From the IMG/VR virus record IMGVR_UViG_3300032073_003021, positions 1-59,645 of that record: DNA of 59,645 nucleotides. The stretch is one strand, 5' to 3'. How positions within the stretch are numbered: the stretch's first letter is position 1; every line of letters begins with the position of its first letter. Origin of the DNA: a virus. The position numbers were made by a program, and so were the translations under genes. Below the pieces are notes generated by a model. It was given only the letters and a program-made list of their open reading frames with translations, was not told the origin of the DNA and ran no database searches. Positions 9,260 through 17,532 of the stretch are shown here, piece by piece.

Positions 9260-10567
9260 ATGGGAGTAGAATCCAAAATCAGAGAACTTCTAGAAGGTAA
9301 GCAATTACATGAAGAAGTTATAGAGGAAGTAGCTGGGAACCAGCAACCGACTAATTCTGCGGATGCACATCGTCCATTAGATAAAAAGCAAGGTGATGCT
9401 ACCCCTCCCCTACAAGGCAGTTCAAATCCTAACCCAGAGCAACAAGACCTAAGCGGTACTAATAACCCTGAAGGCGGATTAACAAGCGAAGTAGGAAAGG
9501 CAGCGTCAGCAAAAGCTGGTTCAGCCCCACGTCCACAAAACAGTGGTGCTGGTCAGGCTCCTAACTACACAGATGGCACAGATCCACGTAGCGTTGTTAA
9601 CCAATCATCTTCCAAAGGTAATGTACACCAAGAGGAAGACGAAGTAGAGTTAGAAGACGATCAAGAAGTTTTAGATGAAGTCGAAGAGACTGAAGAAGAA
9701 GCAATCGTTGAAGACGAATACGTAGACGAAGGTCTTGAAGAGTTAGAAGAAGGAGAGGAGGAGTCCGAAGAAGTAGTAGCTGAAGAAACTGAAGAAGAAG
9801 TTGAAATGACTGAAGACGAAGTAGAAGCAGAAACACTATTCGAGGATGACATTGCTAATTTATTTAAAGATGAAGAGCATCTTTCCGAAGAATTTAAAAC
9901 ACAAGCAGCCTCATTATTTGAGTCTGTTGTTGTTGCTAGAGTAAATCAACAAATTTCTCAAATTGAGAATGAACTTGTTGAAGAAGCTAGCAAAGCTTTC
10001 GATGAAGCGAAAGAAAATCTCGTTGAAAATGTCGACAAGTATCTGTCATACGTGACGGAACAGTGGATGAAGGAAAACGAGCTTGCTATTGAGAATGGTT
10101 TAAGAAATGAAATCACAGAGTCCTTTATTAAAGGTATGAAAGAGGTTTTCGTTGAACATTACATTGACATTCCAGATGAGAAAGTTGATGTGTTGTCAAA
10201 CCAACAGCAAGAAATTGATGAGCTAAAATCTAAGTTAGACGAAGAAATTGGCAAGTCAGTAGCGATCAGCGAAGAAAAAGAGCAACTACAAAAAGAGAAA
10301 GTATTCTCTTCCGTGGTTGGCGATCTAGCTGAAACAGAGGTGGAAAAGTTTGCAAGTCTAGTCAATGATGTAACATTCGGCGACGCAGAGGAGTACGCTC
10401 AGAAACTAAACGTTATTAAGGAAAACTATTTTCCAAAAGCGAAAGCTGAAAATAGCGATAAGCTAGATGATAGCGTTGACCAAGGAGCCTTAGTTGAAAA
10501 TACTGTTATGGCAAGATATGTAGAAGGTATCAGCCAAGCAGCAAAATTTGACAAGGTTAAAAGTTAA
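9260..10567 (+). CDS. 22: Prohead scaffold protein gp22
   Basis: A 435-residue protein, considerably longer than T4 gp22 (about 269). It begins GVESKIRELLEGKQLHEEV, has a disordered Asn/Gly/Pro-rich stretch (residues about 30-115), then a very acidic block (about 115-195) and a long helical C-terminal part (about 200-430) that carries the conserved scaffold features. The scaffold directs capsid assembly and is degraded by gp21 before packaging. Assigned by composition and position between protease and capsid. Confidence 0.85.
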   Translation: MGVESKIRELLEGKQLHEEVIEEVAGNQQPTNSADAHRPLDKKQGDATPPLQGSSNPNPEQQDLSGTNNPEGGLTSEVGKAASAKAGSAPRPQNSGAGQAPNYTDGTDPRSVVNQSSSKGNVHQEEDEVELEDDQEVLDEVEETEEEAIVEDEYVDEGLEELEEGEEESEEVVAEETEEEVEMTEDEVEAETLFEDDIANLFKDEEHLSEEFKTQAASLFESVVVARVNQQISQIENELVEEASKAFDEAKENLVENVDKYLSYVTEQWMKENELAIENGLRNEITESFIKGMKEVFVEHYIDIPDEKVDVLSNQQQEIDELKSKLDEEIGKSVAISEEKEQLQKEKVFSSVVGDLAETEVEKFASLVNDVTFGDAEEYAQKLNVIKENYFPKAKAENSDKLDDSVDQGALVENTVMARYVEGISQAAKFDKVKS

Positions 10568-10572
10568 TTTTT

Positions 10573-10580
10573 TTATAAAT
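10573..10580 (+). promoter_or_regulatory. Late promoter TATAAATA before gp23
   Basis: Exact TATAAATA (TTTTATAAATAATTAGG), 48 bases before the gp23 start and just after the gp22 stop. Confidence 0.8.
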
Positions 10581-10627
10581 AATTAGGTTATTAAACATTA
10601 TAACAAACGTAAATAAAGGAGCAACTA

Positions 10628-11893
10628 ATGTATCTTTCAGAAGAACTACAGAAAAAGTGGCAACCCGTACTAGAGCATCCTGAGCTAGATAATATCAAGG
10701 ATCCTTATAGAAAGGCTGTTACTACCGTGGTACTCGAAAACCAGGAAAAAGCTCTCCGTGAGGAGAAGGAAGCCCTGTTCGAAGCTACACACGCAAACCA
10801 AACTGGTTCAAGCGTAGATAACTATGATCCTATCTTAATTTCGTTAGTTAGACGTGCGTTGCCAAACTTAATGGCATATGACGTATGTGGTGTTCAACCT
10901 ATGTCAGGACCAACTGGTCTTATCTTCGCAATGAAGTCACACTTTACTAGTCAAACTGGTACAGAGGCATTATTCAACGAAGCAGACACAGACTTTTCTG
11001 GCACAGGAACACACGCGGGATCCAACCCAGTAGACGGCACTTATACAACAGGTGCTGGCGTAAGCACATCTACTGCAGAAGGATTTGGCGATTCAACTAC
11101 ACTTAACGAAATGGCTTTCTCTATTGAGAAAACAACTGTTACTGCTAAGTCAAGAGCACTTAAAGCAGAATACACAGTTGAACTTGCTCAAGATTTGAAA
11201 GCGGTTCATGGTTTAGACGCGGAATCAGAACTTAGCAATATTCTTTCACAAGAAATATTGGCTGAGATTAACCGTGAGGTTATTAGAACGATTTATAAAG
11301 TCGCAAAAACAGGATCTGCAAGCACAGCTACAGCAGGAACATTCGACCTAGATGTCGATTCCAACGGTAGATGGTCAGTAGAACGATTCAAAGGTCTTCT
11401 CTTTAACATAGAGAGAGACGCAAACGTAATTGCACAAGACACAAGACGTGGCAAAGGTAACTTCATCATCTGTTCATCAGATGTTGCTAGTGCTTTAGCG
11501 ATGGCTGGTGTTTTAGATTACGCCCCAGCATTATCAACTAACTTGAATGTTGATGACACAGGTAATACATTCGCTGGTGTGTTAAACGGCCGTTACAGAG
11601 TCTACATTGATCCTTATTCAGCAAACACAGGAGCTGCTAGCCAGTTCTACGTTGTTGGATATAAAGGTACTAGCCCATATGACGCTGGTATCTTCTACTG
11701 TCCGTATGTCCCACTACAAATGGTAAGGGCTATTGACCCAAGCACATTCCAACCTAAAATTGGTTTCAAGACTAGGTATGGCATGATTGCTAATCCATTC
11801 GTAATGCAGGCTAACGGAACTACAGATGCAGATTCATTTACTGCAGACCGTAACCAGTATTACAGATCAGTTAAAGTTACAAACTTAATGTAA
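10628..11893 (+). CDS. 23: Major capsid protein gp23
   Basis: A 421-residue capsid protein (T4 gp23 521, so this is one of the shorter T4-like versions). Family stretches include LVRRALPNLMAYDVCGVQPM, GPTGLIFAMKS and FKTRYGMIANPFV. A probable gp21 cleavage site lies after ALFE (residue 52), which would remove the N-terminal propeptide. It has a late promoter, Shine-Dalgarno AAGGAG and a strong terminator directly behind it, as expected for the most highly expressed late gene. Confidence 0.97.
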   Translation: MYLSEELQKKWQPVLEHPELDNIKDPYRKAVTTVVLENQEKALREEKEALFEATHANQTGSSVDNYDPILISLVRRALPNLMAYDVCGVQPMSGPTGLIFAMKSHFTSQTGTEALFNEADTDFSGTGTHAGSNPVDGTYTTGAGVSTSTAEGFGDSTTLNEMAFSIEKTTVTAKSRALKAEYTVELAQDLKAVHGLDAESELSNILSQEILAEINREVIRTIYKVAKTGSASTATAGTFDLDVDSNGRWSVERFKGLLFNIERDANVIAQDTRRGKGNFIICSSDVASALAMAGVLDYAPALSTNLNVDDTGNTFAGVLNGRYRVYIDPYSANTGAASQFYVVGYKGTSPYDAGIFYCPYVPLQMVRAIDPSTFQPKIGFKTRYGMIANPFVMQANGTTDADSFTADRNQYYRSVKVTNLM

Positions 11894-11913
11894 CAGATCT
11901 TTTTTTAAATGGT

Positions 11914-11942
11914 AAAGGGGGCTAGATTTAGCCCCCTTTTTT
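11914..11942 (+). terminator. Rho-independent terminator after gp23
   Basis: A perfect 11-bp stem (AAAGGGGGCTA / TAGCCCCCTTT) with a GATT loop, followed by a run of T. It lies 20 bases after the gp23 stop and is the clearest intrinsic terminator in the window. Confidence 0.95.
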
Positions 11943-11957
11943 GCCAAAGGATGACAA

Positions 11958-12107
11958 ATGAAATATTTGATTGTACTTTTAGGAATTATATTTGTAACAG
12001 GATGCGCAGGTAGAATCTATTTAGATGCTACACTACCCAACGATAAAGACGTTGATATTCGCATTACTACAAATACAGAACCTAAAGAATATATCGTTGA
12101 AAAGTAA
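11958..12107 (+). CDS. Small lipoprotein
   Basis: A 49-residue protein with signal peptide KYLIVLLGIIFVTGC; the lipobox VTGC puts the lipidated Cys at residue 16. The mature part is only 34 residues, acidic, and without recognisable motif. Shine-Dalgarno AAAGG is just upstream. It sits after the gp23 terminator and before the reverse-strand gene. It might be an envelope-active phage lipoprotein (for example immunity or lysis related), but nothing in the sequence decides this. Confidence 0.65.
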   Translation: MKYLIVLLGIIFVTGCAGRIYLDATLPNDKDVDIRITTNTEPKEYIVEK

Positions 12108-12110
12108 CAG

Positions 12111-12350
12111 TTAGTCCTGTTCTTTCACAAAAGCGTTCAGCTCCCTAGCTAAAGCAATTACTTCTTTTGCTGTTATAGGTTCTATACACTCTAATGGAAA
12201 TTCCGGATAACTTATATCTCTTTGGTCCAAAGATCTTTGGACGTTATTGACATAAGCATCTAACTTAAAACTTCTATTTTGTTCCAACAAGCCTTGCGCT
12301 TGTCCTAGTAAGTCGGCTCGTATTTCAAAGCCATTTCTATTGTTTGACAT
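12111..12350 (-). CDS. Conserved small phage protein on the reverse strand
   Basis: A 79-residue protein starting SNNRNGFEIRADLLGQAQGL and ending KEVIALARELNAFVKEQD. The opening NRNGFEIRADLL is familiar from short conserved proteins of marine T4-like phages, and the strand carries a good Shine-Dalgarno (GAGGAG) at the right distance. It is the only convincing minus-strand gene here and is convergent with the lipoprotein gene (3-base gap). Function is unknown; it looks helical. Confidence 0.75.
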   Translation of the reverse strand: MSNNRNGFEIRADLLGQAQGLLEQNRSFKLDAYVNNVQRSLDQRDISYPEFPLECIEPITAKEVIALARELNAFVKEQD

Positions 12351-12444
12351 TATTTTCTCCTCTCTGTGTCTATGTCCTTTATTGGACTTATTATATATTC
12401 CTTTGGTACTCTACCTAATTGACTTCTGGTTACATTGAAAGTAT

Positions 12445-12452
12445 TATAAATA
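12445..12452 (+). promoter_or_regulatory. Late promoter TATAAATA before iscU
   Basis: Exact TATAAATA (AGTATTATAAATACTATTGC), 19 bases before the iscU-like ATG, with AAGGAGG between. It lies in the 121-base divergent gap between the reverse-strand gene and iscU. Confidence 0.65.
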
Positions 12453-12471
12453 CTATTGCTAAGGAGGAAAT

Positions 12472-12945
12472 ATGGCATATTCGAAAGAAGTAGTAAAAAG
12501 ATTTGAGGAAGTAACAAATAATCCTGCTGCACATGGTGTAGGACGTTTTGATCCTAAAGACCCTAATGTGGCTACAGGACTAACAGGCGCCCCAGCGTGT
12601 GGTGATGTTATGAAGTTAGACTTAAAATTAAATCCGGAAACTGACGTTATTGAAGATGTTAAATTTAAAACTTATGGTTGTGGTAGTGCTATTGCTAGCT
12701 CTAGTTTGTTCGTAGAAATGCTAACAGGACTTACAATAGAAGAAGCAAAGAAAATAAAAGATAAAGACATTGCTACAGCATTAGAACTTCCGCCAATTAA
12801 AATACATTGTTCTGTATTAGCAGAGGATAGTATTAAAAAGGCAATAGAAGATTGGGAAGAAAAGAAAGCAGGACGTAACAGCACTTGGTTAGAAAAAATG
12901 GGTGCAGTTAAGAAACCAACCGATGGAGACGCCATTGCAAGCTAG
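12472..12945 (+). CDS. iscU: IscU/NifU-like iron-sulfur cluster scaffold protein
   Basis: A 157-residue protein with all three cluster-ligand cysteines: GAPACGDVM (C43 with the adjacent Asp), YGCGSAIASSS (C70) and the chaperone-recognition-like region LPPIKIHCSVLAEDS (C113). Bacterial IscU is about 128 residues; here the C-terminus is extended by about 25 charged residues. IscU assembles [2Fe-2S] clusters for transfer to apo-proteins. It overlaps the A-type carrier gene, so the two are co-translated. Strong Shine-Dalgarno AAGGAGG. Confidence 0.9.
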   Translation: MAYSKEVVKRFEEVTNNPAAHGVGRFDPKDPNVATGLTGAPACGDVMKLDLKLNPETDVIEDVKFKTYGCGSAIASSSLFVEMLTGLTIEEAKKIKDKDIATALELPPIKIHCSVLAEDSIKKAIEDWEEKKAGRNSTWLEKMGAVKKPTDGDAIAS

Positions 12946-13309
12946 TCAATTTGACCCTAGCAACATGATTGCAACATCTAGACCACCACTGGTGGACTTT
13001 ACAGATGAAGCACTTCAAGAAGTTATGGCTAGATTAGAGAAAAATAAATCAAAAGGTATTTACTTTGGTTTAACAGGCGGTGGTTGTGCTGGATTTTCTT
13101 ATGTTTTTAATTATGCTAATGGACCAGTATCCGAAACTGATATAGAAATTGATTTCGGAAAGTTTAAAGTATGGATGGATATGATGTCCGAGATGTATTT
13201 GGCAGGTACAATTATATCTTGGAAAGTCGAAGGACTTAATGAACAATTTGAGTTTATTAATCCTGCTGAAAGTTCTGCTTGCGGGTGTGGAGTTAGCGTA
13301 TCGTTTTAG
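12923..13309 (+). CDS. A-type iron-sulfur carrier (IscA/SufA/HesB family)
   Basis: From the ATG at 12923 the protein has 128 residues and shows the three family cysteines: GLTGGGCAGFSY (C55) and ESSACGCGVSV (C120, C122). A GTG at 12902 and an ATG at 12965 are alternative starts; no Shine-Dalgarno clearly decides, and translation is probably coupled to iscU, which it overlaps by 23 bases. A-type carriers deliver Fe-S clusters from IscU to client enzymes. Confidence 0.88.
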   Translation: METPLQASQFDPSNMIATSRPPLVDFTDEALQEVMARLEKNKSKGIYFGLTGGGCAGFSYVFNYANGPVSETDIEIDFGKFKVWMDMMSEMYLAGTIISWKVEGLNEQFEFINPAESSACGCGVSVSF

Positions 13310-13318
13310 GAGTATATA

Positions 13319-13474
13319 ATGGCAAGAACGTGGGCAAAAATAGACCATCGTGCAACAAGAAAAGCAACATCACAAGGTGTTGGTGGTAGAGGAAGAAGTG
13401 TAAAATGCGCTACTTCATCAATGAATAAACATAAAAAAAGAAGTTATAAAAAATATCGAGGACAAGGTAGATGA
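13319..13474 (+). CDS. Very basic 51-residue protein
   Basis: ATG with Shine-Dalgarno TTAGGAG, ending with a stop that overlaps the next start (ATGA). The product is 51 residues with about 16 Lys/Arg, a Gly-rich middle (QGVGGRGRSVK) and a basic tail (KHKKRSYKKYRGQGR). Such composition suggests nucleic-acid binding or packaging, but no family is recognised. Confidence 0.65.
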   Translation: MARTWAKIDHRATRKATSQGVGGRGRSVKCATSSMNKHKKRSYKKYRGQGR

Positions 13475-14064
13475 CATTAACAAATATTAACAACATTACG
13501 GAAGCAGCGTTTACTGCAAATAATCCAGGTGAATTGGATTATCTAAAACCTAATGGATTTAAATTTCAAATACATAATATCCCTAATGTTAGTTATTTTT
13601 GTCAAGCGGCAAATATTCCAGAAATTAATTTGCCACCTGCAGATCAACCAACACCACTTGTAGATGTTCCTTTACCAGGAGACAAACTACAATTTGGTAC
13701 TTTGATGATTAGATTCCTTATACAAGAAGACATGGCAAACTATAAGGAACTATATGATTGGTTAATTGGATTAGGGTTTCCAAGTGACCATAAACAATAC
13801 GCAAGTTATGGAACAACACAGGAATATAGATTTCCTGATATAGATCCCAAAAAACAAGCAGCTTTGGGACAGTTCTCAGACGCTACTTTATTTGTATTGG
13901 ATAGTAATAATAACCCTGTGGTACAGTTTACGTTCAGAGACTTGTTTCCTGTTAGTTTACAGGGACTAGACTTTGAAATATATACAGGAAGCACGGAGTA
14001 TATGACAGGTGTAGGAATGTTTAGGTACAAAGACTACACTATTACAACGGCTTCTGGTATATAA
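13471..14064 (+). CDS. Tail-tube-like structural protein (gp19/gp54-type, baseplate or tube initiator candidate)
   Basis: A 197-residue protein with KPNGFKFQIHNIPNVSYFCQ and a central PLPGDKLQFGTLMIRF, followed by MANYKELYDWLIGLGFP. This pattern (N-terminal strand, DKLxFGxLxIxF, then a helix and late strands ending MFRYKDYTI) parallels the gp19 tube fold. T4 has two further tube-like proteins, gp48 and gp54, that start the tube on the baseplate; this may be such a paralogue. Fold inference is moderate; exact identity unresolved. Confidence 0.6.
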   Translation: MTLTNINNITEAAFTANNPGELDYLKPNGFKFQIHNIPNVSYFCQAANIPEINLPPADQPTPLVDVPLPGDKLQFGTLMIRFLIQEDMANYKELYDWLIGLGFPSDHKQYASYGTTQEYRFPDIDPKKQAALGQFSDATLFVLDSNNNPVVQFTFRDLFPVSLQGLDFEIYTGSTEYMTGVGMFRYKDYTITTASGI

Positions 14065-14069
14065 ACTTC

Positions 14070-14098
14070 TTGACATTTAGTTTACTAGGTCCTATAAT
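14070..14098 (+). promoter_or_regulatory. Sigma70-type promoter before uvsY
   Basis: TTGACA (14070-14075), 17 bp, TATAAT (14093-14098): both hexamers match consensus. Only 8 bases separate the -10 box from the uvsY ATG, so transcription should begin about 2-3 bases before the start codon. Confidence 0.9.
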
Positions 14099-14106
14099 AC
14101 TATATT

Positions 14107-14553
14107 ATGAAAATATCACTTGAATATCTACAAGAGGAATGGAAAAAGGATTGTAAGTTAGACGAGCTTAACTTAGGTGGCGACTCAACTAAACAACCAG
14201 AACTCCATGCTAAATACCTCAATTACTTAACCACTTTAAAACTACAGGCAAGAAAGGCTAAGAGTAATTTGTTATCCTTAAGACGTTTGAAGTGGCAGTA
14301 TTATAGAGGTGAGTTAGACCAGAAACAATTAAATGAATTGGGTTGGGAACAATACTTAGGTAATGCTCCTCTTAATAATCAAATGAATGATTTCTTAGAC
14401 ACAGATCCTGATGTCATAAAACAAACAGACAAAGCAGAATATTTAGACACTTGTTTATTACAATGTGAAAGTATTCTTAAGGCAGTAGGTAGTCGAGGGT
14501 TTGATATAAGAAATGCAATAGAATGGACTAAGTTTACAAATGGATTACTATAA
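14107..14553 (+). CDS. uvsY: Recombination mediator UvsY
   Basis: A 148-residue protein (T4 UvsY 137) with the N-terminal LEYLQEEWKKDCKLDELNL and C-terminal LKAVGSRGFDIRNAIEW, matching the T4 pattern (LEDLQEELKKD, then SRGFAIKH). UvsY loads UvsX onto ssDNA covered by the ssDNA-binding protein. There is no Shine-Dalgarno and a consensus promoter ends 8 bases upstream, so the mRNA is probably leaderless. It overlaps the next gene. Confidence 0.92.
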   Translation: MKISLEYLQEEWKKDCKLDELNLGGDSTKQPELHAKYLNYLTTLKLQARKAKSNLLSLRRLKWQYYRGELDQKQLNELGWEQYLGNAPLNNQMNDFLDTDPDVIKQTDKAEYLDTCLLQCESILKAVGSRGFDIRNAIEWTKFTNGLL

Positions 14554-15016
14554 ACCAAGACCTTTACCAATGGCAATATGTACAGATAAAATGTCTGTAT
14601 TAGTAGGTCCTCGTTCGGGTTCAACAAAAATACAAGACGAACTAGGAGATAATATAATAACACTTGAAGCATGGAAAGAAACAAATTTAAAAAGAGTTGC
14701 TGTTTTAAGACAACCTATACAAAGATATTTTAGTGTTAAAAGAATGGAATCTCACGCAGAACAATTACAAGGTACAGATTGGTGGGTTCCTAATTACTGT
14801 GAACAATTAGAAGATACAAATTTTGAATACATATTGTTTGGAAATTTATCATCTTATGTAGGAGATGTAAAAGTAGGCACAACATTAACAACAGGAGTTA
14901 ATCTTAATGACCTAACTTGTGATGACAAGATGAAATCTGAAATGGATTCTTATCACAAACTTATAACATCGAGAAAAGAATTAACCGTAAGGGACTGGCG
15001 TGATCTCTGTAAGTAA
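14540..15016 (+). CDS. Small sulfotransferase-like protein
   Basis: A 158-residue protein with VLVGPRSGSTK (residues 20-30), which looks like the 5'-phosphosulfate (PAPS) loop of sulfotransferases, and VLRQPIQRYFS (55-65), which looks like the 3'-phosphate motif (R.P..R..S). Known sulfotransferases are 250 residues or more, so the protein is reduced and may have lost the acceptor domain. The start overlaps uvsY; ATG at 14570 is an alternative. Substrate unknown. Confidence 0.5.
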   Translation: MDYYKPRPLPMAICTDKMSVLVGPRSGSTKIQDELGDNIITLEAWKETNLKRVAVLRQPIQRYFSVKRMESHAEQLQGTDWWVPNYCEQLEDTNFEYILFGNLSSYVGDVKVGTTLTTGVNLNDLTCDDKMKSEMDSYHKLITSRKELTVRDWRDLCK

Positions 15017-16469
15017 AAAGAACGAAGTATATTTAAAGATACAAACAGATCCAGGCATTGGTCAGGAAATATGTGACTTCTTTACATTTGAAGTTCCGGG
15101 TGCTAGGTTTATGCCGATGTATAAGAATAGAATGTGGGACGGTAAAGTTAGATTGTATAGTTTATATACCAATGAATTATATGTTGGACTATTAAAGTAT
15201 TTAATTGACTTTGCAAATACATTAGAATACGATATAGAAGTAAATATAGATGACTTAGGAGAGAATGTAGACGTAGAAGGTTTTACAAAGTTATTAAAAT
15301 TACAAAGTGGCGGTAAGGATATACAAATAAGAGATTATCAAATTGATGCTATAAAACACGCACTATCAAATACAAGGTCATTATTATTAAGTCCTACGGC
15401 TAGTGGTAAATCACTAATCATATACAGTTTAATTAGATATCATCAGTCACGAGGAAGAAAGCAACTTATTGTAGTACCAACGACTTCACTTGTAGAACAA
15501 ATGTACGGAGACTTTCAGGACTATGCAACAGCAGATAATTGGAAAGCTCCTGAGAACTGTCATAGAATATATGGTGGTAAGGAAAAGTCAAACGAATACG
15601 ATATAACTATTAGCACATGGCAATCTATATACAAGTTTCCTAAAAAGTGGTTTGAACAATTTGATGTTATATACGGAGACGAAGCACATAATTTTAAATC
15701 CAAATCACTAACAACATTAATGAATAAATGTGTTAATGCACCATATAGAATAGGAACTACAGGTACATTAGACGGAACACAGACACATAAATTAGTTTTA
15801 GAGGGAGTTTTTGGCCCTGTACATAAAGTTACTACCACAAAAAAATTGATGGAGGATAAACAATTAGCAGATCTAAAAATCGTGTGTTGCACGCTAAATT
15901 ACACCAAGGACGAAGAGCGCAAGTTTATTACCAAATGCACATATCAGGAAGAGATAGATTGGATTGTAACAAACCCACAAAGAAACGAAATAATAAAAAA
16001 TCTAACTATCGCCCAGGAAGGTAATACTTTAGTTCTATTTCAATTCGTAGAAAAGCATGGAGTAGTATTACATGAGATGATTAAAAAATCCGTTAAGAAA
16101 GGTAGAAAAGTATTCTTTGTATACGGTGGAACAGAAACAGAAGTTAGAGAAGAAATAAGAGCGATAACAGAAACACAACACGATGCTATTATTATAGCAT
16201 CATACGGCACTTTTTCAACAGGCATAAATATAAGGAACCTACATAACATTGTCTTTGCCTCTCCTACAAAGAGTAGAATAAGAAACTTACAGAGTATAGG
16301 AAGAGGACTTAGAAGAGGTGAACAAAAGGTACAATGTAAATTATTTGATATAGGAGATGATTTATCCTGGAAGTCCAAGAAAAATTACACATTAAATCAC
16401 TTAATAGAAAGGGTAAAAATTTATAACGAAGAAGGTTTCGATTATAAGTTGGTAAAAATAGATGTCTGA
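15000..16469 (+). CDS. uvsW: DNA/RNA helicase UvsW
   Basis: A 489-residue SF2 helicase (T4 UvsW 503) from a GTG start overlapping the preceding gene. Visible motifs: SPTASGKS (131-138), IVVPTTSLVEQM, DEAH (227-230), GTTGTLDG (252-259), ASYGTFSTGINIRNLHN and QSIGRGLRRG. The N-terminal GARFMPMYKNRMWDGKVRL matches the double-stranded-DNA-binding domain of UvsW. It resolves recombination intermediates and switches T4 from origin to recombination-dependent replication. Confidence 0.95.
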   Translation: MISVSKKNEVYLKIQTDPGIGQEICDFFTFEVPGARFMPMYKNRMWDGKVRLYSLYTNELYVGLLKYLIDFANTLEYDIEVNIDDLGENVDVEGFTKLLKLQSGGKDIQIRDYQIDAIKHALSNTRSLLLSPTASGKSLIIYSLIRYHQSRGRKQLIVVPTTSLVEQMYGDFQDYATADNWKAPENCHRIYGGKEKSNEYDITISTWQSIYKFPKKWFEQFDVIYGDEAHNFKSKSLTTLMNKCVNAPYRIGTTGTLDGTQTHKLVLEGVFGPVHKVTTTKKLMEDKQLADLKIVCCTLNYTKDEERKFITKCTYQEEIDWIVTNPQRNEIIKNLTIAQEGNTLVLFQFVEKHGVVLHEMIKKSVKKGRKVFFVYGGTETEVREEIRAITETQHDAIIIASYGTFSTGINIRNLHNIVFASPTKSRIRNLQSIGRGLRRGEQKVQCKLFDIGDDLSWKSKKNYTLNHLIERVKIYNEEGFDYKLVKIDV

Positions 16470-16878
16470 TATAACGATTATAAAGTTAATAGATGGTTCC
16501 ACATTGGTGGGTATAGTTTCCGCAGGCCCAGATTCATATGAAATAGAACACCCGATTGAGGTTGTTAGTCATTTGTCTATGAATCGAGGTGTTGTAGGAG
16601 AACAATTAAGTTTACGGCCCTGGATTGCATTTAGTGATACAGGAATTTTTAAAATAGATAGAATAAATGTTTTGGCGGTATCAAACTTAGATGAAAAATT
16701 TGTAGAAGGTTATAACAGTATTGTAAGCGCTACTTATTTAAATGAAAATGTTTCCATTGAGGACCTCCCTAAACTATCAGACATGAGCGAGTCTTATTTA
16801 GAGGAAACATTAGACGACTTAGACTTAGAAACATTGGCGGAATTAGCTGACGCCGTTATAAAAAAGCAAATACATTAG
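16462..16878 (+). CDS. Sm/Hfq-like phage protein, copy 1
   Basis: A 138-residue protein beginning DITIIKLIDGSTLVGIVSA, a beta-strand pattern reminiscent of Sm folds, followed by a conserved middle and an acidic helical tail. A second, clearly related protein is at 40780 (IRIIKLTSGEDIIGDV). Marine T4-like phages commonly carry such proteins, sometimes annotated Hfq/LSM-like. An RNA-binding role is plausible but not shown. It overlaps uvsW by 8 bases and is followed by gp55. Confidence 0.6.
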   Translation: MSDITIIKLIDGSTLVGIVSAGPDSYEIEHPIEVVSHLSMNRGVVGEQLSLRPWIAFSDTGIFKIDRINVLAVSNLDEKFVEGYNSIVSATYLNENVSIEDLPKLSDMSESYLEETLDDLDLETLAELADAVIKKQIH

Positions 16879-16887
16879 GAGTATATT

Positions 16888-17487
16888 ATGGCAAAAAGAC
16901 GTGATCCAAATTCATCACACTACATAAACAATAAGGAGTTTCTAGAAGCAATGACTGCCTATAGAAACATTCGTATAGAAGCTGAGGAATCTGGTGATGA
17001 CAGACCTCAGGTACCAAATTATATTGGTGAGTGCTTTGTTAAAATAGCAAATCACTTGGCATATAAAGCAAACTTTGTAAATTATACATTTAGAGATGAA
17101 ATGATTCTGGATGGTATTGAAAATAGTCTTACATATATGGACAACTTTGATCCTGAAAAATCTAAAAATCCTTTTGCATACTTTACACAAATCACATATT
17201 ACGCTTTCATTAGACGTATCCAAAAAGAGAAACGTCATATGGAAACTAAGTTCAAGTATATACAAAGTCTCGATATTGAGCAGATACTTGAAGAAGGTGA
17301 AGGTAGTCCAGACTATCTCAAATATATGAAAGAAGTTATTGACCAAGCTCAAGCAGATGAAGCAAAAGCTGATGCGGCAAACAAAGGCAAAAAGATGCCA
17401 AAACGTAGGCCCAAATACTTAGACGAAAAAATTAAGGCAGAAGAAGCGGCTGCAAAAGAGGCAGCTAAAAAAGAAGAAAACGGTTAA
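16888..17487 (+). CDS. 55: Late-transcription sigma factor gp55
   Basis: A 199-residue protein (T4 gp55 185). The segment YINNKEFLEAM and the core KANFVNYTFRDEMILDGIEN, then FDPEKSKNPFAYFTQITYYA and FIRRIQKEKR, correspond to sigma region 2 as in T4 gp55 (YNYVNNKELLQAI; KNPHAYITQACFNAF). It directs host RNA polymerase to TATAAATA late promoters, which occur repeatedly in this window. The C-terminal 60 residues are Lys/Ala/Glu-rich. Shine-Dalgarno TTAGGAG. Confidence 0.95.
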   Translation: MAKRRDPNSSHYINNKEFLEAMTAYRNIRIEAEESGDDRPQVPNYIGECFVKIANHLAYKANFVNYTFRDEMILDGIENSLTYMDNFDPEKSKNPFAYFTQITYYAFIRRIQKEKRHMETKFKYIQSLDIEQILEEGEGSPDYLKYMKEVIDQAQADEAKADAANKGKKMPKRRPKYLDEKIKAEEAAAKEAAKKEENG

Positions 17488-17495
17488 ATAGACTC

Positions 17496-17525
17496 TTGAT
17501 TATAGGTTGTATAATCATATATAAT
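17496..17525 (+). promoter_or_regulatory. Sigma70-type promoter before queE
   Basis: TTGATT (17496-17501), 18 bp, TATAAT (17520-17525). The ATG of queE follows after only 7 bases, so the transcript would start at or next to the start codon. Confidence 0.75.
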
Positions 17526-17532
17526 ACTCAAC

